From positions 67,260 to 131,259 of the forward strand of contig JAIQFP010000011.1 of NCBI GenBank assembly GCA_020073165.1: a DNA stretch of 64,000 nt, read 5' to 3'. The translations under genes were made by a program, and so were the position numbers. A model generated the notes under the pieces. That model was not told where the DNA came from and searched no databases. It saw nothing but the letters and a program-made list of their open reading frames with translations. This stretch comes from Terriglobia bacterium (GTDB lineage: Bacteria > Acidobacteriota > Terriglobia > Terriglobales > Acidobacteriaceae). Of this stretch, positions 1-8,583 are shown piece after piece (the stretch's first letter is position 1; the number at the start of each line of letters is the position of its first letter).

Positions 1-955
1 CCAGCTCACGGCCACGTGCGAGTAAGGCTGGCTCGTCTTCCTTCAAGACCGGAGCATTGCCCTCGCCCCAGAACACGATCTTGGCGCCGGCCTGGGCCTC
101 GCGCTCGGCCCGGGCCAGCAGATCACTGTCCACTGCGTTGGCGCCGGCTCGGACTTCTTCCAGTTCTGCGGGTGTGGTCTGGTTGGCCAGCAGATGCCGC
201 CACGTAATATCACTCGGCTGTGGCTGAACCTTTCTCCTGGAAATCGAGGCTACCCTCACGGTTTGGGCTGACGGCGGAAACAATGCCAGTCTCATCCCGC
301 CCAGCAGCACCACAGCCAGCAAGATTGCGCCATAGGTTACAAGCCCCGCCCGGGCCCGTCTTGAGCCCAGTCCTTCTTCCCACAACCAGTTGCCCATCGC
401 GGCAAACCAAGTGACCAGGAATGTCACACCCCAGAGTCCGGTGACTGAGAGCAGTTGCAGCAGCGCCAAATTGCCAAACTGGGTGTACGCCACCGAGCAC
501 CAGCTGCCATAGGGACCGAGCGAGACCAGGTACTCAGTCACGACGAAAGCTGTCGGGAAAACCAGGGTACCCGGTAGGCCTTCGAGCCTAGGGGACAGGA
601 GCCGGTCCACCAGGTAGGGCAACACCAGCGGAACCCCGTAAGTCACCAGGAAGATGTAATAGCCCACGCCCGGAATCGGCACCATCCCGCGGAACTGGAA
701 CATGAAGGTGGCGATCAACAGCAAGTAGGCCACCAGCGCCCCGACCCAGACGGGTTGCCGGCGCACAAACCTCAGCAGGAACAGCGGCGCCAGCCATGCC
801 GCCAGCCAAATGTTGTCAGCCCCATTGGCGAACAGAAGCAATCCTGCTGCAATCGCCAGCCATAGCCAGGAACGCGCATTGGACGCGCGCAGTTGAACTG
901 CTCTGCCGCCGGCTTCTTGCAGTTGAGGCTCTTTAGACGCCACTGGGCTGTGCAT
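1..955 (-). CDS. Lnt/nitrilase-like membrane N-acyltransferase family protein, 3'-truncated by window edge
   Basis: 318 codons are visible from an ATG at 955; the C-terminus lies beyond position 1. The first two thirds are strongly hydrophobic, with several membrane segments (for example around residues 30-50, 70-90 and 160-190). After them the chain enters a carbon-nitrogen hydrolase fold, and KIVFWGEGNAPVL near residue 298 carries the expected catalytic glutamate. The Lys and Cys of the triad would lie outside the window. Apolipoprotein N-acyltransferase (Lnt) has this architecture and acylates lipoproteins in the inner membrane, but other membrane nitrilases share it. The start overlaps the end of the upstream tetR gene by 23 bases, so the two are very likely cotranscribed. 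A housekeeping lnt would not usually sit behind a TetR regulator, so a specialised paralogue is possible. Confidence 0.7.
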   Translation of the reverse strand, partial: MHSPVASKEPQLQEAGGRAVQLRASNARSWLWLAIAAGLLLFANGADNIWLAAWLAPLFLLRFVRRQPVWVGALVAYLLLIATFMFQFRGMVPIPGVGYYIFLVTYGVPLVLPYLVDRLLSPRLEGLPGTLVFPTAFVVTEYLVSLGPYGSWCSVAYTQFGNLALLQLLSVTGLWGVTFLVTWFAAMGNWLWEEGLGSRRARAGLVTYGAILLAVVLLGGMRLALFPPSAQTVRVASISRRKVQPQPSDITWRHLLANQTTPAELEEVRAGANAVDSDLLARAEREAQAGAKIVFWGEGNAPVLKEDEPALLARGREL

Positions 956-1583
956 GGCTTACTCCTGTTTCTTCCTCCTGATCTGGCCGTAGCATCAGGC
1001 TGTCGACCGCATTGTTGATGACCTGGTCGATGAGCTGTCTTCTTGCCACCCAGGGGAAGGTGGGTCTTTGAATCAGCAATGAGGTAATGCCGTGGATCGC
1101 CGCCCACAAGGCCTGGCTCGTGGATTCGACGTCCACCGGGCGAAAACGCTTCTCTTCCACGCAGCGACCCACCAGGTAGCGCATCACGTCGAACGCAGGA
1201 TGCACCTTGTAAGGGCGGCGTTGCAGCGGCCGCCGCAACAAGAAAGCAAAGCGGTAATCGTTGGGGTTTCGCAACCCGAAATCAATGTAAGCCCGGAGGC
1301 CCGTCTTGAGTTTGGCAACGGGGTCCTGGTGCGCGTGCCCGTTCTTGAGGCGGTTAAGCGCTCGCAGCAGCCGGTCGAAACTCTCCTCCACCAGCGATTC
1401 GAAGAGCTCTTCCTTGTTCTTGAAGTGGAGGTAGATGCTGCCCGGTGAGTAGTCGATGCGCTGCGCCAGCTTGCGCATGGAGAAGCTCTCGTAGCCGTCG
1501 CGCACAAAGATCTCGCGGGCCGCCGCGAGGATTTGCGTCTTGAGTTCGGCCTTGTGCTGTTTCCGGCGTAGAATCGCGTTCAT
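933..1583 (-). CDS. TetR/AcrR family transcriptional regulator
   Basis: 216 residues, typical of TetR. The N-terminal helix-turn-helix is clear (AAREIFVRDGYESFSMRKLA, then YSPGSIYLHFKNKEELF, residues about 20-65). The C-terminal part resembles the ligand-binding domains of TetR_C_13/WHG type. A TTG at 1592 could extend the protein by three residues, but the ATG at 1583 is preferred because the TTG lies in the operator. No Shine-Dalgarno sequence precedes the ATG, and the predicted transcript start leaves a leader of only about 8 bases, so translation may be nearly leaderless. It reads into the Lnt-like gene and probably represses this operon, and perhaps the divergent glycosyltransferase, through two palindromes over its own promoter. 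Confidence 0.9.
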   Translation of the reverse strand: MNAILRRKQHKAELKTQILAAAREIFVRDGYESFSMRKLAQRIDYSPGSIYLHFKNKEELFESLVEESFDRLLRALNRLKNGHAHQDPVAKLKTGLRAYIDFGLRNPNDYRFAFLLRRPLQRRPYKVHPAFDVMRYLVGRCVEEKRFRPVDVESTSQALWAAIHGITSLLIQRPTFPWVARRQLIDQVINNAVDSLMLRPDQEEETGVSHAQPSGV

Positions 1584-1585
1584 AG

Positions 1586-1625
1586 TGAACAACGTTCATT
1601 ATACTGAACGATGTTCATTTGTAAA
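1586..1625 (-). promoter_or_regulatory. tetR promoter with two TetR-type operators
   Basis: On the minus strand a perfect -10 (TATAAT, 1603-1598) lies 16 bases after TTTACA (1625-1620), a 5/6 match to the -35 consensus. Two 13-bp palindromes of form TGAAC-N3-GTTCA occupy 1605-1617 (between -35 and -10) and 1586-1598 (directly after the -10), with centres 19 bp apart. Such placement would block RNA polymerase, as expected for TetR autorepression. The divergent gene at 1664 could share the control region. Confidence 0.85.
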
Positions 1626-1663
1626 ACAAGATTTCCTGGTTCGCGATACTATAGCAATCCATC

Positions 1664-3190
1664 GTGGACGCAACGGCTTCCTCCCGTAGCGCCGGCGGCC
1701 GGCCGGCTGTCGCAGGGGCATCTCGCCCTCGTCCCCGGGGGCATGCCTTGGCGACGCTGGAGGTGGGCGCCCTCGGCCTGATCACCGCTGTCGCGGCACT
1801 GCTTTATTTCCATGCCATTGCCGCCAAGAGTTTCTGGTTCGACGAGGGCGTGAGCGTCGCCATCGCGCGGCTGGATTGGCGGAACTTTGCCCGCATCCTG
1901 TGGCGCCGGGAAGCCAACATGTCTCTTTACTACCTGCTGCTGCGCGGTTGGCTGCACTTCGGGCAGAGCGAAGCTTTCATCCGCGGCCTTTCGGTCGGGT
2001 TCGCGCTGGCTGCCGTCCCCGCGCTCCACTTGCTGGGCAGGCGGCTATTTGACTCGCGCACCGGACTGATCGCTGCAATCTTGTTGGCGGTCAATGCTTA
2101 CGCTGTCCGCTATTCGCAGGAGGCGCGCAGCTATTCCCTGATGCTGCTTCTGTGCGTGCTCTCCAGCCTGTACTTCCTGAAGGCGGTGGAGAGTCCCTCG
2201 CGGCGCAATCGCATGGCCTACGTTCTGATCAGCGCACTGGCGGTTTACGCCCACTTCTTTTCCGGGTTGTTATTGCTGGCGCAATGGCTCGCGCTGCGTC
2301 TTCTGGATCGCGAAGCCGTTCCAGACGCGACCAGGAAAGACTGGCTCTGGATCGCGTTGGCGGTGTCGCCGATTGCAATTTTTGTGGCTACCACCGGGGC
2401 CGGGCCGCTGCGCTGGGTGCAGCGGCCGGGGCTCAAGGAGTTATGGGACTTTGCGCTCCGGCTGACGGGAAGCGCCGGTCCTCTGCTGCTGGTCGCCTAC
2501 GTTCTCGCCTGCGGAGCAGCTTTGTGGGCAGGTCTGGGACAGACGGCGCGACGGGTATCCTGGGACGCCTGGCGGTATCGCTTTCTGTTGCTCTGGCTGC
2601 TATTCCCGGTGCTGCTGACGCTGGCCGTGTCGTTCGCCCGGCCGTTGTTCCTGCCACGCTATTTCCTCTTCTGCCTGCCCGCGCTGCTGCTGCTGGCGGC
2701 CGCAGGACTGGCTCGGGTGCGCCCTGCCTGGCTGCTGGCGCCTGCCCTGCTGATCTTCGCCGCTCTGTCGCTGCGCGGAACCATGTCTTACTATCAGCAG
2801 GATTTTGACCTGCACCGCGACGATTGGCGAGGAGCCACGCAATCCGTGCTCAGCCAGGCGCGCCCCGGCGATGCCGTGATCTTTCAAATTGCCATGGGAC
2901 GCATGCCCTACGAGTACTACCACTCCCTCATGGGCGCGCCCACGCCGGTTGTCTTGTACCCGCACCGTGAAGAGCGGATTACCTTCCTCGATTTCGTGGA
3001 AAAGCCCGACACAGCTCAACTGGAGCGCTCCGAGCCGCAATATCGGCGCATCTGGCTGATCTTAAGCTACGCCGAAACGCCCACGGGACTGGATCCGACT
3101 ACCCAGACGATGGAGAACCTGATTCTGCGCTCGCATCCGCGTGTACAGCAGGAGTTCCAGCATCCCGACGTGCTGCTCTACACGCGGTGA
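1664..3190 (+). CDS. PMT/ArnT-like (GT39-type) membrane glycosyltransferase
   Basis: 508 residues from a GTG start. After a disordered, Ala/Arg/Gly-rich N-terminus come many membrane helices. The first loop carries FWFDEGVSVAIARLDW, where the DE pair matches the acidic motif of polyisoprenyl-phosphate-sugar-dependent glycosyltransferases. RYSQEARSYSLMLLLC further on is also typical of the family. The last ~110 residues form a soluble, probably periplasmic domain. Such enzymes move sugars from a lipid carrier to lipid A, proteins or glycans; the acceptor cannot be told here. Codons 7-15 contain the GTAGCGCCGGCG repeat also found at 52892 and 56712, so the variable N-terminus may be repeat-derived. 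Divergent from tetR. Confidence 0.8.
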   Translation: MDATASSRSAGGRPAVAGASRPRPRGHALATLEVGALGLITAVAALLYFHAIAAKSFWFDEGVSVAIARLDWRNFARILWRREANMSLYYLLLRGWLHFGQSEAFIRGLSVGFALAAVPALHLLGRRLFDSRTGLIAAILLAVNAYAVRYSQEARSYSLMLLLCVLSSLYFLKAVESPSRRNRMAYVLISALAVYAHFFSGLLLLAQWLALRLLDREAVPDATRKDWLWIALAVSPIAIFVATTGAGPLRWVQRPGLKELWDFALRLTGSAGPLLLVAYVLACGAALWAGLGQTARRVSWDAWRYRFLLLWLLFPVLLTLAVSFARPLFLPRYFLFCLPALLLLAAAGLARVRPAWLLAPALLIFAALSLRGTMSYYQQDFDLHRDDWRGATQSVLSQARPGDAVIFQIAMGRMPYEYYHSLMGAPTPVVLYPHREERITFLDFVEKPDTAQLERSEPQYRRIWLILSYAETPTGLDPTTQTMENLILRSHPRVQQEFQHPDVLLYTR

Positions 3191-3203
3191 CGGGGAACCG
3201 GGC

Positions 3204-3337
3204 GTCAGACCTCGGACCTCAGACCTTGGCCAAGACCAGGTGGGAACGTGAGCCGTACCCGGCGCAACACAAGGTCCCTGGACTCGCCCTCGCCGCGCCT
3301 CGGACGTCGCTCGGGACGACCAGCTGAGGTCTGAACG
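3204..3337. repeat. inverted pair of heptanucleotide repeat tracts
   Basis: Left tract 3204-3229 is built from 7-base units of the type TCAGACC/TCGGACC. The right tract around 3323-3337 (GCTGAGGTCTGAACG) reads as the inverse of the left words. They lie between the glycosyltransferase stop and the terminator of the convergent TPR gene. No gene is seen in 3191-3345. Confidence 0.65.
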
Positions 3338-3345
3338 CCTGCAGC

Positions 3346-3372
3346 AAAAAGCCCCTTCCTTGCGGAAGGGGC
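3346..3372 (-). terminator. Rho-independent terminator of the tonB-exb-TPR operon
   Basis: A 9-bp stem (GCCCCTTCC / GGAAGGGGC, loop TTGC) is followed on the minus strand by five T. It lies 22 bases beyond the TPR lipoprotein stop. Confidence 0.85.
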
Positions 3373-3393
3373 TGGGTCTGAGGAGGGAGAAAA

Positions 3394-4206
3394 CTACTTG
3401 CTTTGATCCAGGGTGATGCCCTGGGCTCCGGGTTGTTTCTCGGCTTTGGCCTTCTTGGTAGCCATGGTTTTGTCCACCCAATCGTCGGCTGCCTTCAAGT
3501 CGGCGGCGCGGGCTTCGGGGTCGTCGCACTGCACGTCAGCGCGCTCGCGGTACATCAGGTTCATGTAGGCCATGGCGTCGTCATAATCGGGACGCAACTG
3601 GAGGGCTTTCTCCAGGTTGGTGATGCCATCCTGGATGTTCACCGTATTCTTCTCCTTGAGCAGCTCACAGACTTTCTTGTCTTTGAGCGGCTCTTCCGGC
3701 TTGAGCCCCAGCTTGGCACGTTCTTCCATGCGAGGCTGGTAGGTTTGCGTCCAGTCGATGACGGCGACCGAGTAGTAGGGCTCGGGATCATTGGGGTCTG
3801 CGGTGATGGCCTTGCGGTAAAAGGTCTTGGAATCCTCGAACTTCTTCATCTGCAGGTAGAGGTAGGCAATGCCCTTGATGCTGTTGATGTTCTTGGGGTC
3901 GCGTTCCAGGACGGACTTGTATTCGTCGATGGCCTCCTGCCCCAGACGGTTGTTGTCTTCGGTGTCGGCGCCGGGAATGTACTGCTGGGCGTAGGCGGTG
4001 GCCAGGTAGAGGCGGGCGTTGATCAGGCTGGGGTCCATGGACACAGCCTGCTGAAAGTGACCGATGGCTTCCTCATACTTGGCATTCTTGTAGGCTTGCA
4101 CGCCCTTGTTGAGTTGATCTCGCGCCTTCAGCTTGTTGCAGCCCAGGGTGAAAAACAGCGCCAGGCCGACCGCTATCAATGCCAGCACTCGCACGCTTTT
4201 TGTCAT
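3394..4206 (-). CDS. TPR-repeat lipoprotein linked to the TonB/ExbBD operon
   Basis: 270 residues with a lipoprotein signal peptide: a basic start (MTKSVRV), a hydrophobic stretch, then LFFTLGC with the lipidated cysteine at residue 23. Tetratricopeptide repeats follow (AYKNAKYEEAIGHFQQAVSMD and YLYLQMKKFEDSKTFYRKAI are clear units), spanning about residues 35-230. The Lys-rich tail lacks recognisable structure. It is the last gene of the tonB-exbB-exbD-exbD cluster, 150 bp behind exbD, and is followed by a strong terminator. A scaffold role next to the TonB complex in the periplasm is inferred from context only. Confidence 0.85.
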   Translation of the reverse strand: MTKSVRVLALIAVGLALFFTLGCNKLKARDQLNKGVQAYKNAKYEEAIGHFQQAVSMDPSLINARLYLATAYAQQYIPGADTEDNNRLGQEAIDEYKSVLERDPKNINSIKGIAYLYLQMKKFEDSKTFYRKAITADPNDPEPYYSVAVIDWTQTYQPRMEERAKLGLKPEEPLKDKKVCELLKEKNTVNIQDGITNLEKALQLRPDYDDAMAYMNLMYRERADVQCDDPEARAADLKAADDWVDKTMATKKAKAEKQPGAQGITLDQSK

Positions 4207-4356
4207 GAGATTATGAGCTCCCTTGCGAAGAAATCCCTTGGGCCGACGCAGCCGGTTCCGCCGACGACCTTACCGTCTGCCAAGTTGACCGTCATTGATC
4301 GCCGGGCCGCATTCGCCGATCGCAACGGTCATGCCAGCTGACGACTCCCGCCGCTT

Positions 4357-4797
4357 CTAGCCGCCGGCCTCGATCTTGGCGGTGATCAGCCCGACCTTGT
4401 CCACACCCGCGGCGTGCGCGATGTCAATCACGTCGGCGACGTCGGCGAATGGCACATTGTTGTCGCCTTTCACGAACATCACCTTTTCGGCGCGCGTCTT
4501 GTAGATGTCGGCCAGGCGTCCTTCCAGCGTCTCCCAGGTCACGTCATCCTGGTTGATCTTGAGGGCCGGAGTCTGTCCCGGACCGCGATCGATCAACTGC
4601 ACAATGATGGTGCGGTCGGGGGTGTTGTTCTTGGGCGCATTGGGCGGCGGCGGCTGGGGTACCAGCGCATCCAGCCCCTTGGGCGTCAGCGGCGTGATCA
4701 CCATGAAGATGATCAGCAGCACCAGCAGCACGTCAATGAGCGGTGTCACGTTAATGTTCGCGTTTTGGCCCCCGCTCGGGCCCAGTGCCATTCCCAT
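4357..4797 (-). CDS. exbD: ExbD/TolR family biopolymer transport protein (second copy)
   Basis: 146 residues. It has one N-terminal membrane helix (VLLVLLIIFMVITPL) preceded by INVTPLIDV, in which the Asp is the proton-relay residue of ExbD/TolR. A Pro-rich linker and a periplasmic domain ending in ADVIDIAHAAGVDKVGLIT follow. With ExbB it uses the proton gradient to energise TonB. It lies 9 bases downstream of another exbD, so the two are translated from one message. Two different ExbD proteins in one operon suggest a heteromeric stator. Confidence 0.92.
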   Translation of the reverse strand: MGMALGPSGGQNANINVTPLIDVLLVLLIIFMVITPLTPKGLDALVPQPPPPNAPKNNTPDRTIIVQLIDRGPGQTPALKINQDDVTWETLEGRLADIYKTRAEKVMFVKGDNNVPFADVADVIDIAHAAGVDKVGLITAKIEAGG

Positions 4798-4806
4798 ATC
4801 GATCTC

Positions 4807-5259
4807 CTATTGCCCGCCCTTTGGCGCCGACGGCGCTGCCGTCTTTCTCTGATCCGTGAGCAGACCTAGATCATCCACACCGGCTGCCCGCACATTATCG
4901 ACGACCTCAACCACGGAGCCAAACTTGGCCCGGGCATCGGCGCGCACGTACACGGTCTTGTCCCCCTTGTTGGCCAGCTTGTCCTTGATCTTGCCGGTCA
5001 ACTGGTCGGGTGCGATCTGGTCATTACCGAAGTAGACCTTCCCGTCGCGCATGACCGCAATGACCAGCGCGTCTTCCTTGTCGGCATCCTGCATTGGTGT
5101 GGGGTTATTTACTTTCGCCAAGTCTACGCTGACGCCCTTCTGCAACATGGGCGTGACCACCATGAAGATGATGAGCAGCACCAGCATCACGTCCACCATG
5201 GGAGTGACGTTGATGTCGGAGTTTACCTTGGCGCCTTCGTTTCGCTTCGCTAATGCCAT
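4807..5259 (-). CDS. exbD: ExbD/TolR family biopolymer transport protein (first copy)
   Basis: 150 residues with the same plan as its neighbour: DINVTPMVDVMLVLLIIFMVVTP holds the conserved Asp and single membrane helix, and a periplasmic domain ends at VVDNVRAAGVDDLGLLTDQ. It differs from the downstream copy in the linker (no poly-Pro) and through most of the periplasmic domain, so this is an old duplication rather than a recent one. It lies 131 bp after exbB; that gap contains a strong hairpin. Confidence 0.92.
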   Translation of the reverse strand: MALAKRNEGAKVNSDINVTPMVDVMLVLLIIFMVVTPMLQKGVSVDLAKVNNPTPMQDADKEDALVIAVMRDGKVYFGNDQIAPDQLTGKIKDKLANKGDKTVYVRADARAKFGSVVEVVDNVRAAGVDDLGLLTDQRKTAAPSAPKGGQ

Positions 5260-5330
5260 AGGGTTTTCTTCTCCTGCGCGCTGGACTGCGCCTTTCCTGC
5301 CGATGGCTTACGCCTCGAAGCCTTGGGGCC

Positions 5331-5354
5331 GGCGCCGGGTCCAGGCCCGGCGCC
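5331..5354 (-). other. intra-operon hairpin between exbB and exbD
   Basis: GGCGCCGGG and CCCGGCGCC form a perfect 9-bp stem with a 6-base loop. No U-tract follows, so it is more likely an RNA-processing or stability element setting the exbB to exbD ratio than a terminator. Role inferred. Confidence 0.5.
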
Positions 5355-5390
5355 GAACCAGCAACTCATGATCGCAAGCCTGATCCCGCG

Positions 5391-6146
5391 TTAGGACCGG
5401 CGCACTCCCACGTTCCGCCGCTTGAGGAAGTAGTCAATCAGTTCGCTCGAGGAGTTATCCATCTCCACGTCGAACGCTTCCACGCGGCCAGTCAGGTAGT
5501 TGAACATCATCACGGCGGGGATGGCGACGAACAAGCCCACCGCCGTGGTGACCAGGGCTTCCGCGATACCGCCGGCGACGGCTGCCAGACCGGTGGCCTT
5601 TTCCTGCGAGATGCCCTTAAACGCGTTGAGAATGCCGACCACGGTGCCGAACAGCCCGACGAACGGGGCTGTCGAGCCGATGGTGGCCAGTCCGCCCAGT
5701 CCGCGCTTTAACTCTGCGTGGACGATGGCTTCGGTGCGTTCCAGGGCGCGCTTGGAGGCCTCGATGGTCTCGCCCGGGATGTCGCTGCTGTCCTGATGGG
5801 CACGAAACTCCATCAAGCCAGCGGTAACCACCTTCGCCAGGTGGCTCTTCTTGTTGCGCTCGGCCACCTTGATGGCCTCGTCGATCTTGCCATCGCGCAG
5901 GGCGCCGGCGACCGCGGGAGCGAACGAGCGCGACTGCTTTCGGGCCGCGCTGAAGGCCATCCAGCGGTCAATCATCACACCGATCGACCAACCCGACATG
6001 ATGAACAGGATAACGACCACGGCTCTCGCCAGATACCCCATCTGGTGCCATAGCGAAATCGGGTCCCAACCCACAGCCTCCTGAAAGAACACGGCGGCTG
6101 CGGACATGTGACTAAGAGTGAGTGCTGCTAAATTGGCTGCGAACAT
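5391..6146 (-). CDS. exbB: ExbB/TolQ/MotA family proton channel protein
   Basis: 251 residues. A first membrane helix (ARAVVVILFIMSGWSIGVMID) is followed by a cytoplasmic loop with coiled-coil character. The conserved MotA/ExbB core comes next: GLGGLATIGSTAPFVGLFGTVVGI and GIAEALVTTAVGLFVAIPAVM, the two helices that line the proton path. It partners the two ExbD proteins and TonB. A good AGGAGG lies 12 bases before the ATG. The 250 bp between tonB and exbB contains no gene and may hold a second promoter. Confidence 0.92.
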   Translation of the reverse strand: MFAANLAALTLSHMSAAAVFFQEAVGWDPISLWHQMGYLARAVVVILFIMSGWSIGVMIDRWMAFSAARKQSRSFAPAVAGALRDGKIDEAIKVAERNKKSHLAKVVTAGLMEFRAHQDSSDIPGETIEASKRALERTEAIVHAELKRGLGGLATIGSTAPFVGLFGTVVGILNAFKGISQEKATGLAAVAGGIAEALVTTAVGLFVAIPAVMMFNYLTGRVEAFDVEMDNSSSELIDYFLKRRNVGVRRS

Positions 6147-6396
6147 GAGTTGCTTTTCCCTCCTCGGAACTCGTCGAAATACAGAACCGTTCTATTGCTA
6201 ATGAGATTAGACACCGGGAACCGGACCCGGCGTCTGGCACCGAAGCGAGACGTCGCAAACAACGTCCCGGCGCCGAATTGGTGGGGAGCCTTTACTGTGC
6301 TGCAAACGCCCCGCTCCCGGGCCGAGCCAAAGGTGGGATGGGGGAAGGCACCGCCACGAACTCTTTCTCAACCTTTATCACTGGCTGCCAGAGAGT

Positions 6397-7140
6397 TTAG
6401 CCTCCGGACAGCGAGAAAATCACCGTAATCTGAGTCTCCACTTCCACCGGCTCGCCGTTCAGGAAGTAGGGCTTGTATCGCCATTGCTTCACCGCTTCGA
6501 TGGCGGACGGCGCCAGCATGGGATGGCCGCTCATCAAGCGCAGGTTCTCGATGGTCCCGTCCTTGCTGATCTCGGCCTGCAGCACCACGTTGCCTTGGAT
6601 GCGGGCTTGCCGCGCCAGAGGAGGATACACCGGTTGCACTTTGCGAATCAGCAAACCTTGCGACACGCCCTGGGATACCCGCACCCGCTGCGGAGTGGCT
6701 ACCCTGGGCACCGCCACCGGGGTGGAGCTGATGATGCCGCCAATGACGCCGCCCATCTGCCCGCCCGGCACGCCTCCCGGCACGCCTCCAACTACGCCGC
6801 CGGTCGCCATCATTGGCGGTGGCGCCTCTTCTTCCTTAATCATCTGTACTTTCTCGGGAATCTTGGTGGGGGTGCGCAATTGCCCGTTGACGATATCGCT
6901 CTGAATCTGCTTGACCACCCTGACAGGGGCTGCTGCTGGGGGTGGTGGAGGGGGTGGCGGAGGTGGCGGCGCCACCAGGAAGGTCATCAACTGCTGCTTG
7001 GGTAAGGCATCGGTGTACAGCAGCGGGATCAGGATCAGAACCCCGATCAGGAACACCTGCAACACAAAGGAAAGAAGCGTGGTCGCACCGCGCTTCGTTC
7101 TAAGCCTTCCACCGGACTCGATTAGGCTGTCTTCAAACAT
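6397..7140 (-). CDS. tonB: TonB family energy transducer
   Basis: 247 residues. A cytoplasmic start and a single membrane anchor (FVLQVFLIGVLILIPLLYT) are followed by an uninterrupted run of eleven prolines, then a Gly/Pro-rich spacer with GGVPGG repeats. The C-terminal TonB domain has the expected YPPLARQARIQGNVVLQAEI and AIEAVKQWRYKPY motifs. It spans the periplasm and passes ExbB/ExbD energy to outer-membrane TonB-dependent transporters. First gene of the operon, with exbB, two exbD and a TPR lipoprotein behind it. No transporter gene is in the window, so its substrate is unknown. Confidence 0.9.
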   Translation of the reverse strand: MFEDSLIESGGRLRTKRGATTLLSFVLQVFLIGVLILIPLLYTDALPKQQLMTFLVAPPPPPPPPPPPAAAPVRVVKQIQSDIVNGQLRTPTKIPEKVQMIKEEEAPPPMMATGGVVGGVPGGVPGGQMGGVIGGIISSTPVAVPRVATPQRVRVSQGVSQGLLIRKVQPVYPPLARQARIQGNVVLQAEISKDGTIENLRLMSGHPMLAPSAIEAVKQWRYKPYFLNGEPVEVETQITVIFSLSGG

Positions 7141-7267
7141 AAGGTTTTCTCCCCGACACAGACCCTACGTACCTTTAGACACCGCCCACATCCTGTTTGC
7201 TCCCAAGATCTAACCCTTCCAATCGTGCCCGACTGCTTCTCCCTGCTTGCATTTTAAGCCTTTATAA

Positions 7268-8527
7268 TCAACGGGTTGCTCCGGCCTTAGAGACTTGGTC
7301 TGACCCTCGTCCGGGGCCAGGCTTAGCTCCCTTGCCATTCCCTGCTGATGGCTTTCCCGTCCCTCCGCCACCGATCACCGGCCGTGTGCCCCGGCCGACC
7401 CGCCAATCCTGGTATGCCACCAGGATCGGCGCTGCAATGGCAATCGACGAATAGGTGCCGATCAGGATGCCAATCACCAGGGCGAAGGAGAAGCCGTGAA
7501 GCACTTCGCCGCCGAAAAGAAACAAAGCCAGTACCGTCAGGAATGTTAAACCCGCCGTCAAGATGGTCCGGCTCAGGGTCTGGTTAATGCTGCGATTGAC
7601 GATGTCCGAGAGCTTCTCGCGGCGCATCAACTTCAAATTCTCGCGGATGCGATCAAAGACCACGATGGTGTCGTTGTTCGAGTACCCGATCAGGGTCAAA
7701 ATCGCCGCGATCACGGTCAGCGAAATCTCCTTGTTCATCAGGGAAAACGCACCCACCGTGATCAAGGTATCGTGAAACACGGTGACCACGGCGGCGACAC
7801 CGTAAATCCATTCAAAGCGGAACGCCAGATACACCAGCATGCCGGCCAGCGAGTACAGTACCGCCAGCTTGGCCTGGGTCTGCAACTGCTGGCCGACCTG
7901 TGGGCCCACGATGCTAACATTGCGCACCCCAAAATCGGAAAGAAAGAAGCCGTCGGGCAAGGAAGCGAGCACCGCCGGTTCCACGACGCCTTTGAGGTCG
8001 TCGAACGAACTCAGCGCCCCGCCCCTGACCTTGTCGCGCTCATTGACTATGTTTTGGGCCTGGGCGGTGTAACGTTGGTTGGCGTCGGTGCCGGCATGTA
8101 GCGGGTCCTTGTCCAACAGGTAATTGGCCAATGTCAAAGAGCTGGCGTTATTCAGATCCAGTTTGCCCGCCGGGGCGTTCGACTCCAGAGCATTAATGAT
8201 CTGGGTCTTGCCCCGATCCAGCGCCTGTTCGCTGGTCTCCTGGATCGAGAGATCAATCAGCACCTCATTGTTGGCGGCGGCCCCGAAGCGCTGAATCCTG
8301 GCATGCTGCAGGCTGGCGCGATCCATGGCAGCCCGAATGGCGTTGTCATCCGGAGCGTGGGTGAACTTCACCTCGACCAGCGTGCCCCCCCGGAAGTCGA
8401 TGCCCAACGGGATCCCATGCCAGAACAGCATGGAAACAACGCCCGCCACGCTAAAGACCAGGGAAAAGGCGAGAAAATACCACTTTTTCCCGAGAAAATC
8501 TATGTTCGGATTGCGAAATAATTCCAC
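7268..8527 (-). CDS. secF: protein translocase subunit SecF
   Basis: 419 residues from a GTG start, longer than the ~310-320 usual for SecF. The N-terminus with FLGKKWYFL and GIDFRGGTLVEV is canonical, as are the membrane core (ILTLIGYSNNDTIVVFDRIREN) and the final helices. The extra length comes from a helical periplasmic insertion of roughly 90 residues (about 115-205, with ALSSFDDLKGVVEPAVL) and a Gly/Lys-rich C-terminal tail. With SecD it completes preprotein export using the proton gradient. Downstream of secD in the tgt-yajC-secD-secF order. Confidence 0.95.
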   Translation of the reverse strand: MELFRNPNIDFLGKKWYFLAFSLVFSVAGVVSMLFWHGIPLGIDFRGGTLVEVKFTHAPDDNAIRAAMDRASLQHARIQRFGAAANNEVLIDLSIQETSEQALDRGKTQIINALESNAPAGKLDLNNASSLTLANYLLDKDPLHAGTDANQRYTAQAQNIVNERDKVRGGALSSFDDLKGVVEPAVLASLPDGFFLSDFGVRNVSIVGPQVGQQLQTQAKLAVLYSLAGMLVYLAFRFEWIYGVAAVVTVFHDTLITVGAFSLMNKEISLTVIAAILTLIGYSNNDTIVVFDRIRENLKLMRREKLSDIVNRSINQTLSRTILTAGLTFLTVLALFLFGGEVLHGFSFALVIGILIGTYSSIAIAAPILVAYQDWRVGRGTRPVIGGGGTGKPSAGNGKGAKPGPGRGSDQVSKAGATR

Positions 8528-8547
8528 GCTTTCAAAACCCCTTTACT

Positions 8548-8583
8548 TGTGCTCACTCGGTACTCAGGATCGGCCTCGGTGCT
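8548..8583. repeat. heptanucleotide repeat tract between secD and secF
   Basis: Imperfect 7-base units related to GGTACTC fill the 56-bp gap between secD and secF. The same word type recurs near 28461, 19895 and 60363. Confidence 0.55.

Noticed and set aside
3403..4341. Open frame of 312 codons on the plus strand opposite the TPR lipoprotein
   Set aside because: Antisense shadow: valine/glycine-rich low-information translation with no start signal, while the minus strand has a lipobox and TPR motifs.
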